Source: Fimenecus sp045593555
GTDB taxonomy: Bacteria > Bacillota > Clostridia > Oscillospirales > Acutalibacteraceae
DNA: 38,867 nt
Assembly (NCBI GenBank): GCA_045593555.1
Contig: JAZNWU010000016.1
Span: forward strand, 1 to 38,867
Direction of reading: 5' to 3'
Part shown: positions 14,569 to 23,185 of the stretch, piece after piece
Numbering within the stretch: the first letter of the stretch is position 1
Layout: every line of letters begins with the position of its first letter
Made by a program: the position numbers and the translations under genes
The notes under the pieces: generated by a model
The model's input: the letters and a program-made list of their open reading frames with translations, nothing else
Told to the model about the DNA's origin: nothing
Database searches by the model: none

Positions 14569-16302
14569 TTAATATTTCTTTCTTGCCACATATGATGTGT
14601 GAAGAATATCGTGAGCCTTATGGCTACCTGGTTTGCCAAGGTACTCTGTATAAAGAGTCTTGATAGCTTCGTTTTCATGTGACTTTCTTACAGCATTGTT
14701 TCTGTCAGCTGTGTAAAGAGCTTCTGCACGACGAGCCTTAAGGTCAACGAAGTTACGAACAACAGCGTGCTGAATTGGCTGGCCACCACCGTTGATACAA
14801 CCACCTGGGCAACCCATAATCTCGATGAAGAGATATTCGCTTGTGCCGTTCTTAATCTGGTCCATAAGAACTTTTGCATTCTTTGTACCTGATGCTACTG
14901 CAACCTTAATCTTCTTGCCAGCAACATCGTATTCAGCTTCCTTAACACCATCCATACCACGAACTTCTGTGAAGTCAACGTTTTCAAGTGTTTCACCTGT
15001 AAGCTTTTCAACTGCTGTACGAAGAGCAGCTTCCATAACACCACCTGTTGCACCAAAGATTGTTGATGCACCTGTGCTTTCGCCAAATGGATTATCGAAC
15101 TGTTCGTCAGGAAGATGTTTGAAGAAGATACCTGCACTTTCAATCATTCTTGCAAGTTCTCTTGTTGTAAGAGCAATATCAACATCAGGATAACCTGAAG
15201 CTGCCTGGTCGTCACGCTTTGTTTCAAACTTCTTAGCTGTACAAGGCATAATACCAACAACAACCATATCCTTAGGGTCCATACCCATCTTTTCAGCGTA
15301 GTATGTCTTCATAACTGCACCGAACATCTGCTGTGGTGATTTACAGCTTGAAAGGTGTGGAATCTGTTCAGGATAATAATGCTCACAGTACTTAATCCAA
15401 CCTGGTGAGCAAGATGTAATCATTGGAAGAGTGCCACCATTCTGAACTCTTTCGATAAGTTCATTAGCTTCTTCCATAATTGTAAGGTCAGCAGCAAAGT
15501 CTGTGTCGAATACCTTGTCAAAACCAAGACGACGAAGTGCTGCAACCATTTTACCTTCAACGTTTGTACCGATGTGCATACCGAATGCTTCACCGAGTGT
15601 TGCACGGATTGAAGGAGCTGTCTGAACAATAACGAACTTTTCAGGGTCGTTGATTGCTGCGAGAACTTTATCTGTATCATCCTTTTCAACGATAGCACCT
15701 GTTGGGCAGTTAACAATACACTGACCACAAGAGATACATGAAACATCTGCAAGGTCCTTATCAAATGCTGAGCTTACGTGAGTATCAAAACCACGAGCAT
15801 TAGCACCGATAACTGAAATACCCTGCTGGTCACAAGCTGCGATACAACGACGGCAAAGGATACACTTATTGTTATCTCTTACCATATGAGCAGCTGAATC
15901 GTCGAAGTTATAACGAACCATTTCACCGTCAAAACGGTCTTCAATATCTACGCCGAACTCTTTACAGAGCTTCTGAAGTTCACAGTTTCCGCTACGTACA
16001 CATGAAAGACACTTTCTGTCATGGTTTGAAAGGATAAGCTCAAGAGTTAATTTTCTTGAATGTCTAACCTTTTCTGTATTTGTAAAGATTTCCATTCCCT
16101 CATTTACAGGGAATACGCAAGATGCAACAAGGCTTCTTGCACCCTTAACTTCTACCATACAAATACGACAAGCGCCAATCTGGTTAATGTCCTTAAGGTA
16201 GCAAAGTGTTGGGATTTCAATACCTGCATAACGAGCAGCTTCAAGGATAGTGCTGCCTTTAGGTACTGAATAAGGTTTATTGTTAATTTTAATATTTACC
16301 AT
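14569..16302 (-). CDS. hndD: [FeFe] hydrogenase catalytic subunit (HndD/HydA type)
   Basis: This 577-residue protein reduces protons to hydrogen at the H-cluster. N-terminal [2Fe-2S] domain: C34, C45, C48, C62. A His-Cys [4Fe-4S] site follows: H94, C98, C101, C107. Two more [4Fe-4S] clusters follow: CILCRRCIAAC at about 147-157 and CISCGQCIVNC at about 189-199. H-cluster signatures: L1 TSCSPGW (C298), L2 MPCTAKK (C354), L3 EIMGCPGGCINGGGQP (C498, C502). The small-subunit domain closes the chain (TLYTEYLGKPGSHKAHDILH). All ligands are present, so it should be active given the HydEFG maturases, which are not in this window. It is the last gene of the operon, 15 bases after hndC, and joins the NuoE/NuoF-like subunits in a bifurcating or NAD(P)-linked complex. 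Confidence 0.97.
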   Translation of the reverse strand: MVNIKINNKPYSVPKGSTILEAARYAGIEIPTLCYLKDINQIGACRICMVEVKGARSLVASCVFPVNEGMEIFTNTEKVRHSRKLTLELILSNHDRKCLSCVRSGNCELQKLCKEFGVDIEDRFDGEMVRYNFDDSAAHMVRDNNKCILCRRCIAACDQQGISVIGANARGFDTHVSSAFDKDLADVSCISCGQCIVNCPTGAIVEKDDTDKVLAAINDPEKFVIVQTAPSIRATLGEAFGMHIGTNVEGKMVAALRRLGFDKVFDTDFAADLTIMEEANELIERVQNGGTLPMITSCSPGWIKYCEHYYPEQIPHLSSCKSPQQMFGAVMKTYYAEKMGMDPKDMVVVGIMPCTAKKFETKRDDQAASGYPDVDIALTTRELARMIESAGIFFKHLPDEQFDNPFGESTGASTIFGATGGVMEAALRTAVEKLTGETLENVDFTEVRGMDGVKEAEYDVAGKKIKVAVASGTKNAKVLMDQIKNGTSEYLFIEIMGCPGGCINGGGQPIQHAVVRNFVDLKARRAEALYTADRNNAVRKSHENEAIKTLYTEYLGKPGSHKAHDILHTSYVARKKY

Positions 16303-16317
16303 TATCTTGCACTCTCC

Positions 16318-18105
16318 TTACTTCTTAATAATTGCACCGAACTTACATGAATCCATACAAACGCCGCACTTGATACACTTATTAGCATCAATAACGTGTG
16401 GATTCTTAACTGTACCGCTGATAGCACCAACAGGACACTTTCTTGAACAAAGTGTACAACCCTTACATGCGTCAGCAACGATTTCGTACTTAACAAGTTT
16501 CTTACAAACACCTGCAGGACAAGTCTTATCTACAACGTGAGCAATATATTCGTCACGGAAGAATTTAAGAGTTGCAAGAACAGGGTTTGGAGCAGTCTGA
16601 CCAAGACCACAAAGTGAGTTTTCCTTGATGTAGTAGCAAAGCTCTTCAAGTTCGTCAAGGTCTTTGAGTGTTGCTTTACCGTCAGTAATCTTTTCGAGCA
16701 TTTCACGAAGTCTCTTTGTACCGATACGGCAAGGAGTACATTTACCGCAAGATTCATCAACTGTGAAGTCAAGGAAAAACTTAGCAATATCAACCATACA
16801 GTTGTCTTCGTCCATTACGATAAGACCACCTGAACCCATCATACAGCCGATTGCTGTAAGGTTATCATAGTCGATTGGTGTGTCCATAAGAGAAGCAGGA
16901 ATACATCCGCCTGAAGGACCACCTGTCTGAGCAGCCTTGAACTTCTTACCGTTTGGAATACCGCCACCGATTTCTTCAATAACTTCACGAAGAGTAGTGC
17001 CCATAGGAACTTCAACAAGACCTGTGTTGTTAATCTTACCACCGAGAGCGAATACCTTAGTACCCTTTGATTTTTCTGTACCCATTGATGCGAACCAATC
17101 AGCACCCTTGAGGATAATTTGTGGGATATTAGCGAAAGTTTCAACGTTGTTTTCTGTTGTTGGCTTGCCGAAAAGACCCTTAACTGCAGGATATGGAGGA
17201 CGAGGTCTTGGCTCACCACGGTTACCTTCGATTGATGTCATAAGAGCTGTTTCTTCACCGCAAACGAAAGCACCGGCACCAAGACGGATATGAAGGTCAA
17301 AGTCGAAACCTGAATTGAAAATGTTTTTACCGAGAAGACCATATTCTTTAGCCTGGTCAATAGCAATCTGGAGTCTGTTAACTGCGATTGGATATTCCGC
17401 ACGAACATAAACATAACCTTCCGTTGCACCTGTTGCATAACCGCAGATAGCCATAGCTTCGATAATACAGTGTGGGTCACCTTCAAGAACTGAACGGTCC
17501 ATGAATGCACCCGGGTCACCTTCGTCAGCATTACAAACAACATATTTCTGGTCAGCAGCGTTAGCAGCTGTGAAGCTCCATTTAAGACCTGTTGGGAATC
17601 CGCCGCCGCCACGGCCACGAAGACCAGAATCCTTAACAATCTGAACAACCTGTTCAGGTGTGTATTCTGTAAGACACTTAGCAAGAGCCTGATAACCGTC
17701 ATAAGCTATGTACTCATCGATATTTTCAGGGTCAATAACACCGCAGTTACGAAGAGCAACACGTTCCTGCTTTGCATAGAACTTTGTGTCATTAAGAGAT
17801 TTTACTTCTGTTTCTGTTACTGTCTCATCATAGAGAAGTCTTGTAACAATTCTACCCTTGAGAAGATGTTCTTCAACGATTTCAGGAATATCTTCAACCT
17901 TAACCTGTGAATAGAAGCTTCCTTCAGGATAAACAATCATAATTGGGCCGAGAGCACAAAGACCAAAACAACCTGTTCTGATAACTTTGATTTCTTCGCT
18001 TAAGCCTTTTTCAGCAATCTGAGTTTCAAGAGCCTCAATAATTGCTGCGCTGTTTGAAGAGGTACAACCGGTACCGCCGCAAACAAGTACGTGTGAACGA
18101 TACAT
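16318..18105 (-). CDS. hndC: NuoF-like NAD(P)/FMN hydrogenase subunit (HndC/HydB type)
   Basis: A 595-residue flavoprotein that links pyridine nucleotide to the hydrogenase. It has an N-terminal thioredoxin-like [2Fe-2S] domain (C9, C14, C46, C50). The central NuoF core has GRGGGGFPTGLKW for NAD(P) and FMN binding, NADEGDPGAFMDR, and the cluster motif SCGKCTPCRIGTKRL. A C-terminal ferredoxin domain has two [4Fe-4S] motifs, CKGCTLCSRKC and CIKCGVCMDSC. This is the standard arrangement of HydB/HndC. Whether NADH or NADPH is used cannot be read reliably from sequence. It lies 12 bases after hndB and 15 before hndD. Confidence 0.96.
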   Translation of the reverse strand: MYRSHVLVCGGTGCTSSNSAAIIEALETQIAEKGLSEEIKVIRTGCFGLCALGPIMIVYPEGSFYSQVKVEDIPEIVEEHLLKGRIVTRLLYDETVTETEVKSLNDTKFYAKQERVALRNCGVIDPENIDEYIAYDGYQALAKCLTEYTPEQVVQIVKDSGLRGRGGGGFPTGLKWSFTAANAADQKYVVCNADEGDPGAFMDRSVLEGDPHCIIEAMAICGYATGATEGYVYVRAEYPIAVNRLQIAIDQAKEYGLLGKNIFNSGFDFDLHIRLGAGAFVCGEETALMTSIEGNRGEPRPRPPYPAVKGLFGKPTTENNVETFANIPQIILKGADWFASMGTEKSKGTKVFALGGKINNTGLVEVPMGTTLREVIEEIGGGIPNGKKFKAAQTGGPSGGCIPASLMDTPIDYDNLTAIGCMMGSGGLIVMDEDNCMVDIAKFFLDFTVDESCGKCTPCRIGTKRLREMLEKITDGKATLKDLDELEELCYYIKENSLCGLGQTAPNPVLATLKFFRDEYIAHVVDKTCPAGVCKKLVKYEIVADACKGCTLCSRKCPVGAISGTVKNPHVIDANKCIKCGVCMDSCKFGAIIKK

Positions 18106-18117
18106 TATGTTTCCTCC

Positions 18118-18489
18118 TTATTTAATAGCACTGACTGTGTATTCAGCAACAACGTTACCGTTAACGATATGGTCATTAACAACCTTTGCTACCTTTTCAG
18201 CAGTCATTTTAACATAAGTTACTTTTTCTTTACCGGGCTGAATTACTTCAACGATAGGCTCATACTGGCACATACCGATACAACCTGTCTGTGAAACTGT
18301 AACGCCCTTAAGGTTTCTTTTTGCAACTTCATCAACAAATGCGTTGAGAACAGGACGAGCACCTGCTGCGATACCGCAAGTAGCCATACCAACAACAACT
18401 CTGATTGCGTCGTCACCGGTATCTTCACGAACTGTCATCTTCTGCATTGTTGCTTCTTTAATAGCCATAAGCTCTGCAAGAGTTTTCAT
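18118..18489 (-). CDS. hndB: Thioredoxin-like ferredoxin subunit (HndB type)
   Basis: A 123-residue protein of the thioredoxin-like [2Fe-2S] ferredoxin fold found between NuoE- and NuoF-like genes in hydrogenase operons. Cysteines are C38 (MATCGIAAGAR), C70 and C74 (SQTGCIGMCQYEP). Only three of the four usual cluster ligands are visible, as in known HndB proteins, so the cluster may be modified or absent. Its ATG overlaps the stop of the preceding ATPase gene as ATGA, which points to coupled translation. The role in electron transfer within the complex is inferred from family and position. Confidence 0.9.
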   Translation of the reverse strand: MKTLAELMAIKEATMQKMTVREDTGDDAIRVVVGMATCGIAAGARPVLNAFVDEVAKRNLKGVTVSQTGCIGMCQYEPIVEVIQPGKEKVTYVKMTAEKVAKVVNDHIVNGNVVAEYTVSAIK

Positions 18490-19028
18490 TTATAGAGCAC
18501 CTCCGTGTTTTCTTTAATAAATTCAATAAGCCACTGTGATACTTCGTATGTATCAAGTGGAACATCCCCCAAAATTTCTTTAATCTCACGAGTGTCAGCA
18601 ATGAACTCCTTTTCGTTGACTGCATGTTTATACAAAAAGTCACGGTCAGTATTCATTGTAATCAGCATCTGAACAGTAGAAGCCACATCACCAAGTGGTG
18701 TGAAATCAACGCTGTCCGTTTTAAAATAAGCACGGACTTCAGTTCCGACACCGAGTTCTGACTTGATTTCAAGTCTTCCACCCGTTTGCTCTGCTGCCAT
18801 TTTGAAAAGTGGAATTCCCATACCAACCTTACGGGTTGTTCTTGTTGTAAAGAATGGGTCGATAACACTTCTCACCTGTTCCTCACTCATACCCTTGCCA
18901 TTATCGTAGATACCGATAAGCAGAGTGTGGTCAATAGTGTTTTCATTGACTTCAATCGTTATAAGCGAAGCACCGGCAGTTATTGAATTTTGAGCAACAT
19001 CTAAAATATTAAGAGATAGTTCTCTCAT
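18486..19028 (-). CDS. Histidine-kinase-like ATPase in the hydrogenase operon
   Basis: A 180-residue GHKL ATPase domain protein. The N box is visible in SLNILDVAQNSITAGAS (residues 4-20), the D box in IGIYDNGKGM, and the glycine-rich lid in TTRKVGMGIPLFKMAAEQTGG. No sensor, dimerisation/phosphoacceptor histidine or membrane part is present. The C-terminal 60 residues (DTREIKEILGDVPLDTYEVS) are a distinct helical tail. Such small ATPases recur between NuoE- and NuoF-like hydrogenase genes in Clostridia. Their function is not established; regulatory kinase/anti-sigma activity is one possibility. Starts TAATG on the hndA stop and ends ATGA on the hndB start. Confidence 0.88.
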   Translation of the reverse strand: MRELSLNILDVAQNSITAGASLITIEVNENTIDHTLLIGIYDNGKGMSEEQVRSVIDPFFTTRTTRKVGMGIPLFKMAAEQTGGRLEIKSELGVGTEVRAYFKTDSVDFTPLGDVASTVQMLITMNTDRDFLYKHAVNEKEFIADTREIKEILGDVPLDTYEVSQWLIEFIKENTEVLYK

Positions 19029-19525
19029 TATGCCATATATTTTTCAAGGATACCAGGGATATCGTCGCCAACAAGCTTACCGTAAACTTCATCATTTACT
19101 GTAAGAACAGGAGCAAGACCACAAGCACCGATACAACGGCAAGCTTCAAGTGAGAATTTACCGTCTGGTGTGCACTCGTCAGGACCAATACCGAGTTTTT
19201 CTGTAATTTTGTCAACAAGGTCCTGAGCACCCTTAACATAACAAGCTGTACCAAGACAAACTGAAATGTTGTATTCACCCTTTGGAGAAAGTGAGAACTG
19301 TGCGTAGAAGGTTGATACTCCGTAAACCTTTTCAAGTGGAACATCCATGCCTTCTGCAATCATAACCTGAACTTCATAAGGAAGGTAACCGTAGATACCC
19401 TGTGCTTCCTGCATTACGTGCATAAGCATACTCTTGTCATCCTTATTTGCTTCAATGACAGCTTTAAGCTGTTCCTCTTGCTCCGGTGTTCCTGAAAACG
19501 GAATGGAACTTAATTTTTTGAGCAT
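19028..19525 (-). CDS. hndA: NuoE-like [2Fe-2S] hydrogenase subunit (HndA/HydC type)
   Basis: A 165-residue NuoE-type subunit with the single [2Fe-2S] site C90, C95 (SVCLGTACYVKG) and C131, C135 (CIGACGLAPV). The helical N-terminal half contains MQEAQGIYGYLPYEVQ and VYGVSTFYAQFSL, classical for the 24-kDa subunit. It passes electrons between the NuoF-like flavoprotein and the hydrogenase. It is first in the operon, with ribosome binding site AAAGGAGG. A leader of about 110 bases separates it from the promoter. Confidence 0.96.
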   Translation of the reverse strand: MLKKLSSIPFSGTPEQEEQLKAVIEANKDDKSMLMHVMQEAQGIYGYLPYEVQVMIAEGMDVPLEKVYGVSTFYAQFSLSPKGEYNISVCLGTACYVKGAQDLVDKITEKLGIGPDECTPDGKFSLEACRCIGACGLAPVLTVNDEVYGKLVGDDIPGILEKYMA

Positions 19526-19552
19526 TTTGGAATTTCCTCCTTTTTTGATTAT

Positions 19553-19609
19553 GGTGAATTAAAGATTCACCCTCATATAATGTATTGACACCGTGAAGTC
19601 ATATCACGG
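19553..19609 (-). promoter_or_regulatory. Two hairpins in the hydrogenase operon leader
   Basis: In the untranslated leader, CCGTGA (19591-19596) pairs with TCACGG (19604-19609), and GGTGAAT (19553-19559) with ATTCACC (19565-19571). They lie between the promoter and the ribosome binding site. A role in stability or translation is inference. Confidence 0.55.
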
Positions 19610-19637
19610 CAAATATACCATTTAGACATAACAGTAT

Positions 19638-19674
19638 ATGTTAAAAGTATAACAAAGTTATTCGAAAAAGTCTA
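19638..19674 (-). promoter_or_regulatory. Hydrogenase operon promoter with Rex-like operator
   Basis: Minus-strand TAGACT (19674-19669), 17 bases, TATACT (19651-19646). ATGTTAA-N4-ATAACAA at 19638-19655 covers the -10 and matches 12 of the 14 fixed positions of the clostridial Rex consensus TTGTTAA-N4-TTAACAA. Rex would repress hydrogenase expression at low NADH/NAD ratio. Confidence 0.6.
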
Positions 19675-19752
19675 TCATTTTTTTGAATTTTTTATACAAT
19701 TATAAGTAATATTGGCGTTTAGCACATAAAAAGTGAATTTCTTTTGTATTTA

Positions 19753-21054
19753 TTAACTATTTCGCACCACTTTTTCAAGCAATTTTACGCTATCTGACAA
19801 GCTGTTCTGCCCTACTGTTGCAACGGAAAAGGCAATTTCAGGGAAAGTGCTGTCAGAGTTAGCAGGTATTAACAAAATTCCGTTCTTTTCAGCCTCTCTA
19901 CAAAGTTCGTTTGCAGAGCATTTTTTATTAAATCTGCAACGGACATAAAGTGGTGAATTTGTTCTTAAAATTTTTACATCTTCCTGAAAATTCTCCATAA
20001 GTAGATCAGTAAGAATTTTTGACTTCTGTGAGTAAAGCTTTCTTGATTTTCTTATCTGTGAATTAAGATGACCGTCACGGATATAACTGCAAAGTGCAAT
20101 TTGGTCAGCCTTTGAAACGGTCTGATTATACAAATCTTTTTTCTTTTTATATCGATTTGTAAGACTTTGCGGAAGAATCATAAAACTGATTCGGATTGAT
20201 GGTAACAGAAGTTTTGAAAATGTGCCTAAATAGACTATATTTTCACCTCGGTCTAGACCCTGAAGTGATGGAGTTGGTCTGTTGAAATAACGAAATTCAC
20301 TTCCGTAATCATCTTCGATTATCAGCTTGTTATTCTTCCTTGCAAATTCTGTCAAATCAAATCTTTCCTGAACACTCATAACATCACCCCAACGAGTTGA
20401 ATATGACGGTGATGTATAGATAATATTAGCTGATTTTCTATCGTCACTAACCTTGAAACCATAGTCATTGAAAATCGCAGTACCCTGACGGTATGACATG
20501 TCATCAAAGCAGACTGTTTTCTTGTTTTTTATAAGTGGACAAAGAATATTAAGGAGTGTCTGTACACCTGCTCCTATGACAATGTTTTCTTCCGTACAAA
20601 CACAATTTCGTGTTTCTCTTGCATATTTTGCAATTTCACATCTCAAATCATATTCACCCTGTGGGTCACCGTAAAAAAGCAGACGTTCATTTTGTCGCAA
20701 AGCACTTTTAAGATATCTTCTCCAGATGTCCATATTAAAGCTTTCAGCATCAACACCTGATGAGGCAAAATCATAAAGAATTTCTGTTTTTTTATTTGCT
20801 TTTTTGTTTTTAGTTTCTTGCTTTTTAGTAAGATTTCCGCGATTTGAAACATAGTAACCACTTTGATTTTTCGGCAAGATATAGCCGTCATCACAAAGGC
20901 ACATATATGCTGATTCAACGGTTGTTTTGCTAACATTTCGCTCCTCTGCACATCTGCGGATTGACGGAAGCCGAGTGCCTTCAGGCATTTTTCCTGTTTC
21001 AATCAAATCCTTGTAATAATCATAAATCTGCATATACAATTTTCGATTTTGCAT
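19753..21054 (-). CDS. pdxR: MocR/PdxR-type GntR-family regulator with aminotransferase domain
   Basis: A 433-residue regulator combining an N-terminal GntR winged helix (about 1-75: LYMQIYDYYKDLIETGKMPEGTRLPS in part, and NVSKTTVESAYMCL) with a class I aminotransferase-like domain. The aminotransferase part shows IEDDYGSEFRY and YLGTFSKLLLPSIR, the latter containing the lysine that should bind pyridoxal phosphate. The cofactor acts as effector rather than for catalysis. The gene is divergent from a pyridoxal kinase and an ECF transporter gene, which strongly suggests it controls vitamin B6 salvage (PdxR). Ribosome binding site AAGGGGAC precedes the ATG. Activator or repressor mode cannot be read. 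Confidence 0.9.
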   Translation of the reverse strand: MQNRKLYMQIYDYYKDLIETGKMPEGTRLPSIRRCAEERNVSKTTVESAYMCLCDDGYILPKNQSGYYVSNRGNLTKKQETKNKKANKKTEILYDFASSGVDAESFNMDIWRRYLKSALRQNERLLFYGDPQGEYDLRCEIAKYARETRNCVCTEENIVIGAGVQTLLNILCPLIKNKKTVCFDDMSYRQGTAIFNDYGFKVSDDRKSANIIYTSPSYSTRWGDVMSVQERFDLTEFARKNNKLIIEDDYGSEFRYFNRPTPSLQGLDRGENIVYLGTFSKLLLPSIRISFMILPQSLTNRYKKKKDLYNQTVSKADQIALCSYIRDGHLNSQIRKSRKLYSQKSKILTDLLMENFQEDVKILRTNSPLYVRCRFNKKCSANELCREAEKNGILLIPANSDSTFPEIAFSVATVGQNSLSDSVKLLEKVVRNS

Positions 21055-21082
21055 TACAAATTGTCCCCTTAAAAATTGTTAA

Positions 21083-21112
21083 TTTTGTGTATTTTAATAA
21101 AGACACTTTTGT
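21083..21112. promoter_or_regulatory. Candidate PdxR site between pdxR and pdxK
   Basis: TTTTGT occurs at 21083-21088 and 21107-21112 as direct repeats 24 bases apart, each followed by TATT-type sequence, with TATTAT/TATATA -10 candidates following. Direct repeats are usual for MocR regulators. Low confidence because the region is very AT-rich. Confidence 0.35.
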
Positions 21113-21157
21113 ATTATTATATACCCATAAAAAATAGATTTCAAGAGGTGATTTCTG

Positions 21158-21982
21158 GTGAAAAAGATTGCAGTTATAAACGATATTTCAGGCTTTGGAA
21201 AATGTTCCTTAACAGTGTCACTTCCTATAATTTCTGCACTTGGTCTTGAGTGCAATCCGATTCCAACTGCAATTCTTTCAAATCAGACAGGATATCACGA
21301 TTTTTATACTGTTGATTTCACAGAACATATTATACCTTATATTGATGTATGGAAACGACAAAATATTAAGTTTGATGCCATTTTAACCGGCTATCTTGCA
21401 AGTGAAAAACAAGTTGATATAATACTTGACTTTATTAACCATTTCGGTGAAAATTCTCTTATTTTTGTTGACCCTGTTATGGCTGATGACGGTGTGCTTT
21501 ATGATACCTATGACGAAAAACTTTGTAACAAAGTAAAAATGCTTACAAAGAAAGCAAATATAATCACACCAAACCTTACTGAATTATGTATTCTTTGTAA
21601 TGCTGATTATAAAGAAATCGCCAGAGAAAATAGTGTTCAGAAAATCAGGGAACTTGCTTCTTCATTGCTTAATGAAACCACAAAAACAGTTATTGTTACA
21701 GGTGTAAAAAATCATAATGAAATCACAAATCTTATTATAGATAAGAATGGTACAAACGAAGTAAAATCAACACTTTTAAATGGTAGTTATTCCGGTACAG
21801 GTGATATTTTTTCAAGTATCGTATGTGGTGCTGTAACTAAAGGAACGAATATCGTTGATGCTGTAACTCTTGCTACGAAATTCATTTCTGAATCAATAAA
21901 AAGCACCCCGACAGAACTCAGTTATGAGCCTGACGGAGTGAACTTCCAAAAGCATTTGGAGATGCTTATAAATGCGAAATAA
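21158..21982 (+). CDS. pdxK: Pyridoxal/pyridoxine kinase
   Basis: A 274-residue ribokinase-fold enzyme that phosphorylates B6 vitamers with ATP in the salvage route to pyridoxal phosphate. It begins VINDISGFGKCSL and carries FVDPVMADDG and ITPNLTELC. The anion-hole and catalytic block is SYSGTGDIFSSIVCGA, with its aspartate. The start is GTG at 21158, with AAGAGGTG upstream. It overlaps the following ECF gene by 11 bases. The hydroxymethylpyrimidine kinase ThiD is a distant alternative, but the divergent PdxR regulator and sequence favour pyridoxal kinase (PdxY/PdxK). Confidence 0.92.
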   Translation: MKKIAVINDISGFGKCSLTVSLPIISALGLECNPIPTAILSNQTGYHDFYTVDFTEHIIPYIDVWKRQNIKFDAILTGYLASEKQVDIILDFINHFGENSLIFVDPVMADDGVLYDTYDEKLCNKVKMLTKKANIITPNLTELCILCNADYKEIARENSVQKIRELASSLLNETTKTVIVTGVKNHNEITNLIIDKNGTNEVKSTLLNGSYSGTGDIFSSIVCGAVTKGTNIVDAVTLATKFISESIKSTPTELSYEPDGVNFQKHLEMLINAK

Positions 21983-22496
21983 AAAATCTCTTTTAAAAAT
22001 TACATACACAGCAATTTTTACTGCAATTATTATACTTGCAACTTCAGTAATTAAATTTTCAACAGGATTAGGTGAAGGATACATTCATTTAGGTGACAGC
22101 ATAATTTACCTGACGGCATGTATTTTACCATTCCCCTACTGCATTGTTGCAGGTGCATTGGGTGGTGCATTGGCTGACATTCTTTCAGGATTTGCAGTAT
22201 GGTCAATTCCGACAGCTATTATAAAAATGCTGAATGTTTTACCCTTTGCAATTATATGTAAAAAATATAAATTAAATAGAATTTTGTGTAAGAAAACAAT
22301 TTTCATGACAATAGTTTCAGGTGTAATTACGGTTCTCGGGTACTTTGTGGCTGAATGTGTTTTGTATTCCATCGCTTCGGCTACGCTTTCTTTAATCGGA
22401 AACACAATTCAGGCTGTTGCAAGTGGAATTATATTTGTGATTATTGCAACAACACTCGATAAAATCAACTTTAAAAGGAGAATAAATAATGGCTGA
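21972..22496 (+). CDS. ECF transporter S component, probably for a B6 vitamer
   Basis: A 174-residue integral membrane protein with about six hydrophobic segments, including ITYTAIFTAIIILATSVI, the loop GLGEGYIHLGDSIIYLTA, and ALGGALADILSGF. The N-terminal aliphatic/Ala pattern and GYIHLGD loop fit substrate-capture components of energy-coupling-factor transporters. These need the shared EcfAA'T module encoded elsewhere. The 11-base overlap with pdxK and the divergent PdxR make a pyridoxine-type substrate likely, but this is inference from context. It overlaps the radical SAM gene by eight bases. Confidence 0.85.
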   Translation: MRNKKSLLKITYTAIFTAIIILATSVIKFSTGLGEGYIHLGDSIIYLTACILPFPYCIVAGALGGALADILSGFAVWSIPTAIIKMLNVLPFAIICKKYKLNRILCKKTIFMTIVSGVITVLGYFVAECVLYSIASATLSLIGNTIQAVASGIIFVIIATTLDKINFKRRINNG

Positions 22497-23094
22497 TATA
22501 GTTTATACTTACGGAAATCAGGCTTATCTCAATATTACAAACGCTTGTCCTTGCAGATGCACTTTCTGTATTCGCAACAATAGTGATTCAGTTGGTGAGG
22601 CAACAACTTTATGGTTTGAACACAGTCCGTCAATTGATGAAATAAAGGCTGAAATTGACAACTTTGATTTCAGTAAATACAACAATTCAATTACAATCTG
22701 TGGTTATGGTGAGCCAACCTGTGCGTTGAACAATCTTATTGAATCTTGCAAATATTTAAGAAGTAAAGGCGTTAAAATCCGTCTTAATACAAATGGACTT
22801 TCTGACCTTATTAATAAGCGTGAAACTGCAAAGGAAATCTGCGAAGTTATCGACTCAGTTTCAATCAGTCTTAATGCACCAACTGCAGAAAAATACAATA
22901 AAATCACAAAACCTTCATTCGGTGAAAAGTCATTTGATGCAATGCTCAAGTTTGCAAAAGAATGTAAGGAATACGGTATTCCCACAAAGCTCACTGTGGT
23001 TGATGTAATCAGAGAGGAAGATATTGAAGATTGCAGAAAACTTTGCGAAGAAATCGATATTCCGTTAAGAGTCAGAGAATACACAGCAGAATAA
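22489..23094 (+). CDS. Small radical SAM protein, TatD-associated type
   Basis: A 201-residue radical SAM enzyme. The cluster motif CxxxCxxC is in ITNACPCRCTFCIRNN. ITICGYGEPTCALN is the SAM-binding GEPT region and IRLNTNGLS the following strand. There is no SPASM or C-terminal auxiliary domain, and the barrel is short. It resembles the family annotated as TatD-associated radical SAM protein, of unknown reaction. The tatD gene here is 19 kb away, so the link in this genome is instead to the pyridoxal kinase and ECF transporter, with overlapping genes. Ribosome binding site AAAGGAG precedes the ATG. Confidence 0.85.
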   Translation: MADIVYTYGNQAYLNITNACPCRCTFCIRNNSDSVGEATTLWFEHSPSIDEIKAEIDNFDFSKYNNSITICGYGEPTCALNNLIESCKYLRSKGVKIRLNTNGLSDLINKRETAKEICEVIDSVSISLNAPTAEKYNKITKPSFGEKSFDAMLKFAKECKEYGIPTKLTVVDVIREEDIEDCRKLCEEIDIPLRVREYTAE

Positions 23095-23100
23095 TACAGA

Positions 23101-23136
23101 AAAACACCCAGGTTCACATCAGAATCTGGGTGTTTT
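23101..23136 (+). terminator. Terminator of the B6 operon
   Basis: Stem from AACACCCAGGTTC to GAATCTGGGTGTT with a six-base loop, flanked by A and T runs. Confidence 0.88.
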
Positions 23137-23185
23137 CATAAGTGTGAAAGGAATGTCAAAAAAGCGATTTAAAGACTAAATCGAA

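Noticed and set aside
2315..23094. Functional linkage of tatD with the TatD-associated radical SAM gene
   Set aside because: They are about 19 kb apart in separate operons here, so the window gives no support for linkage in this genome.
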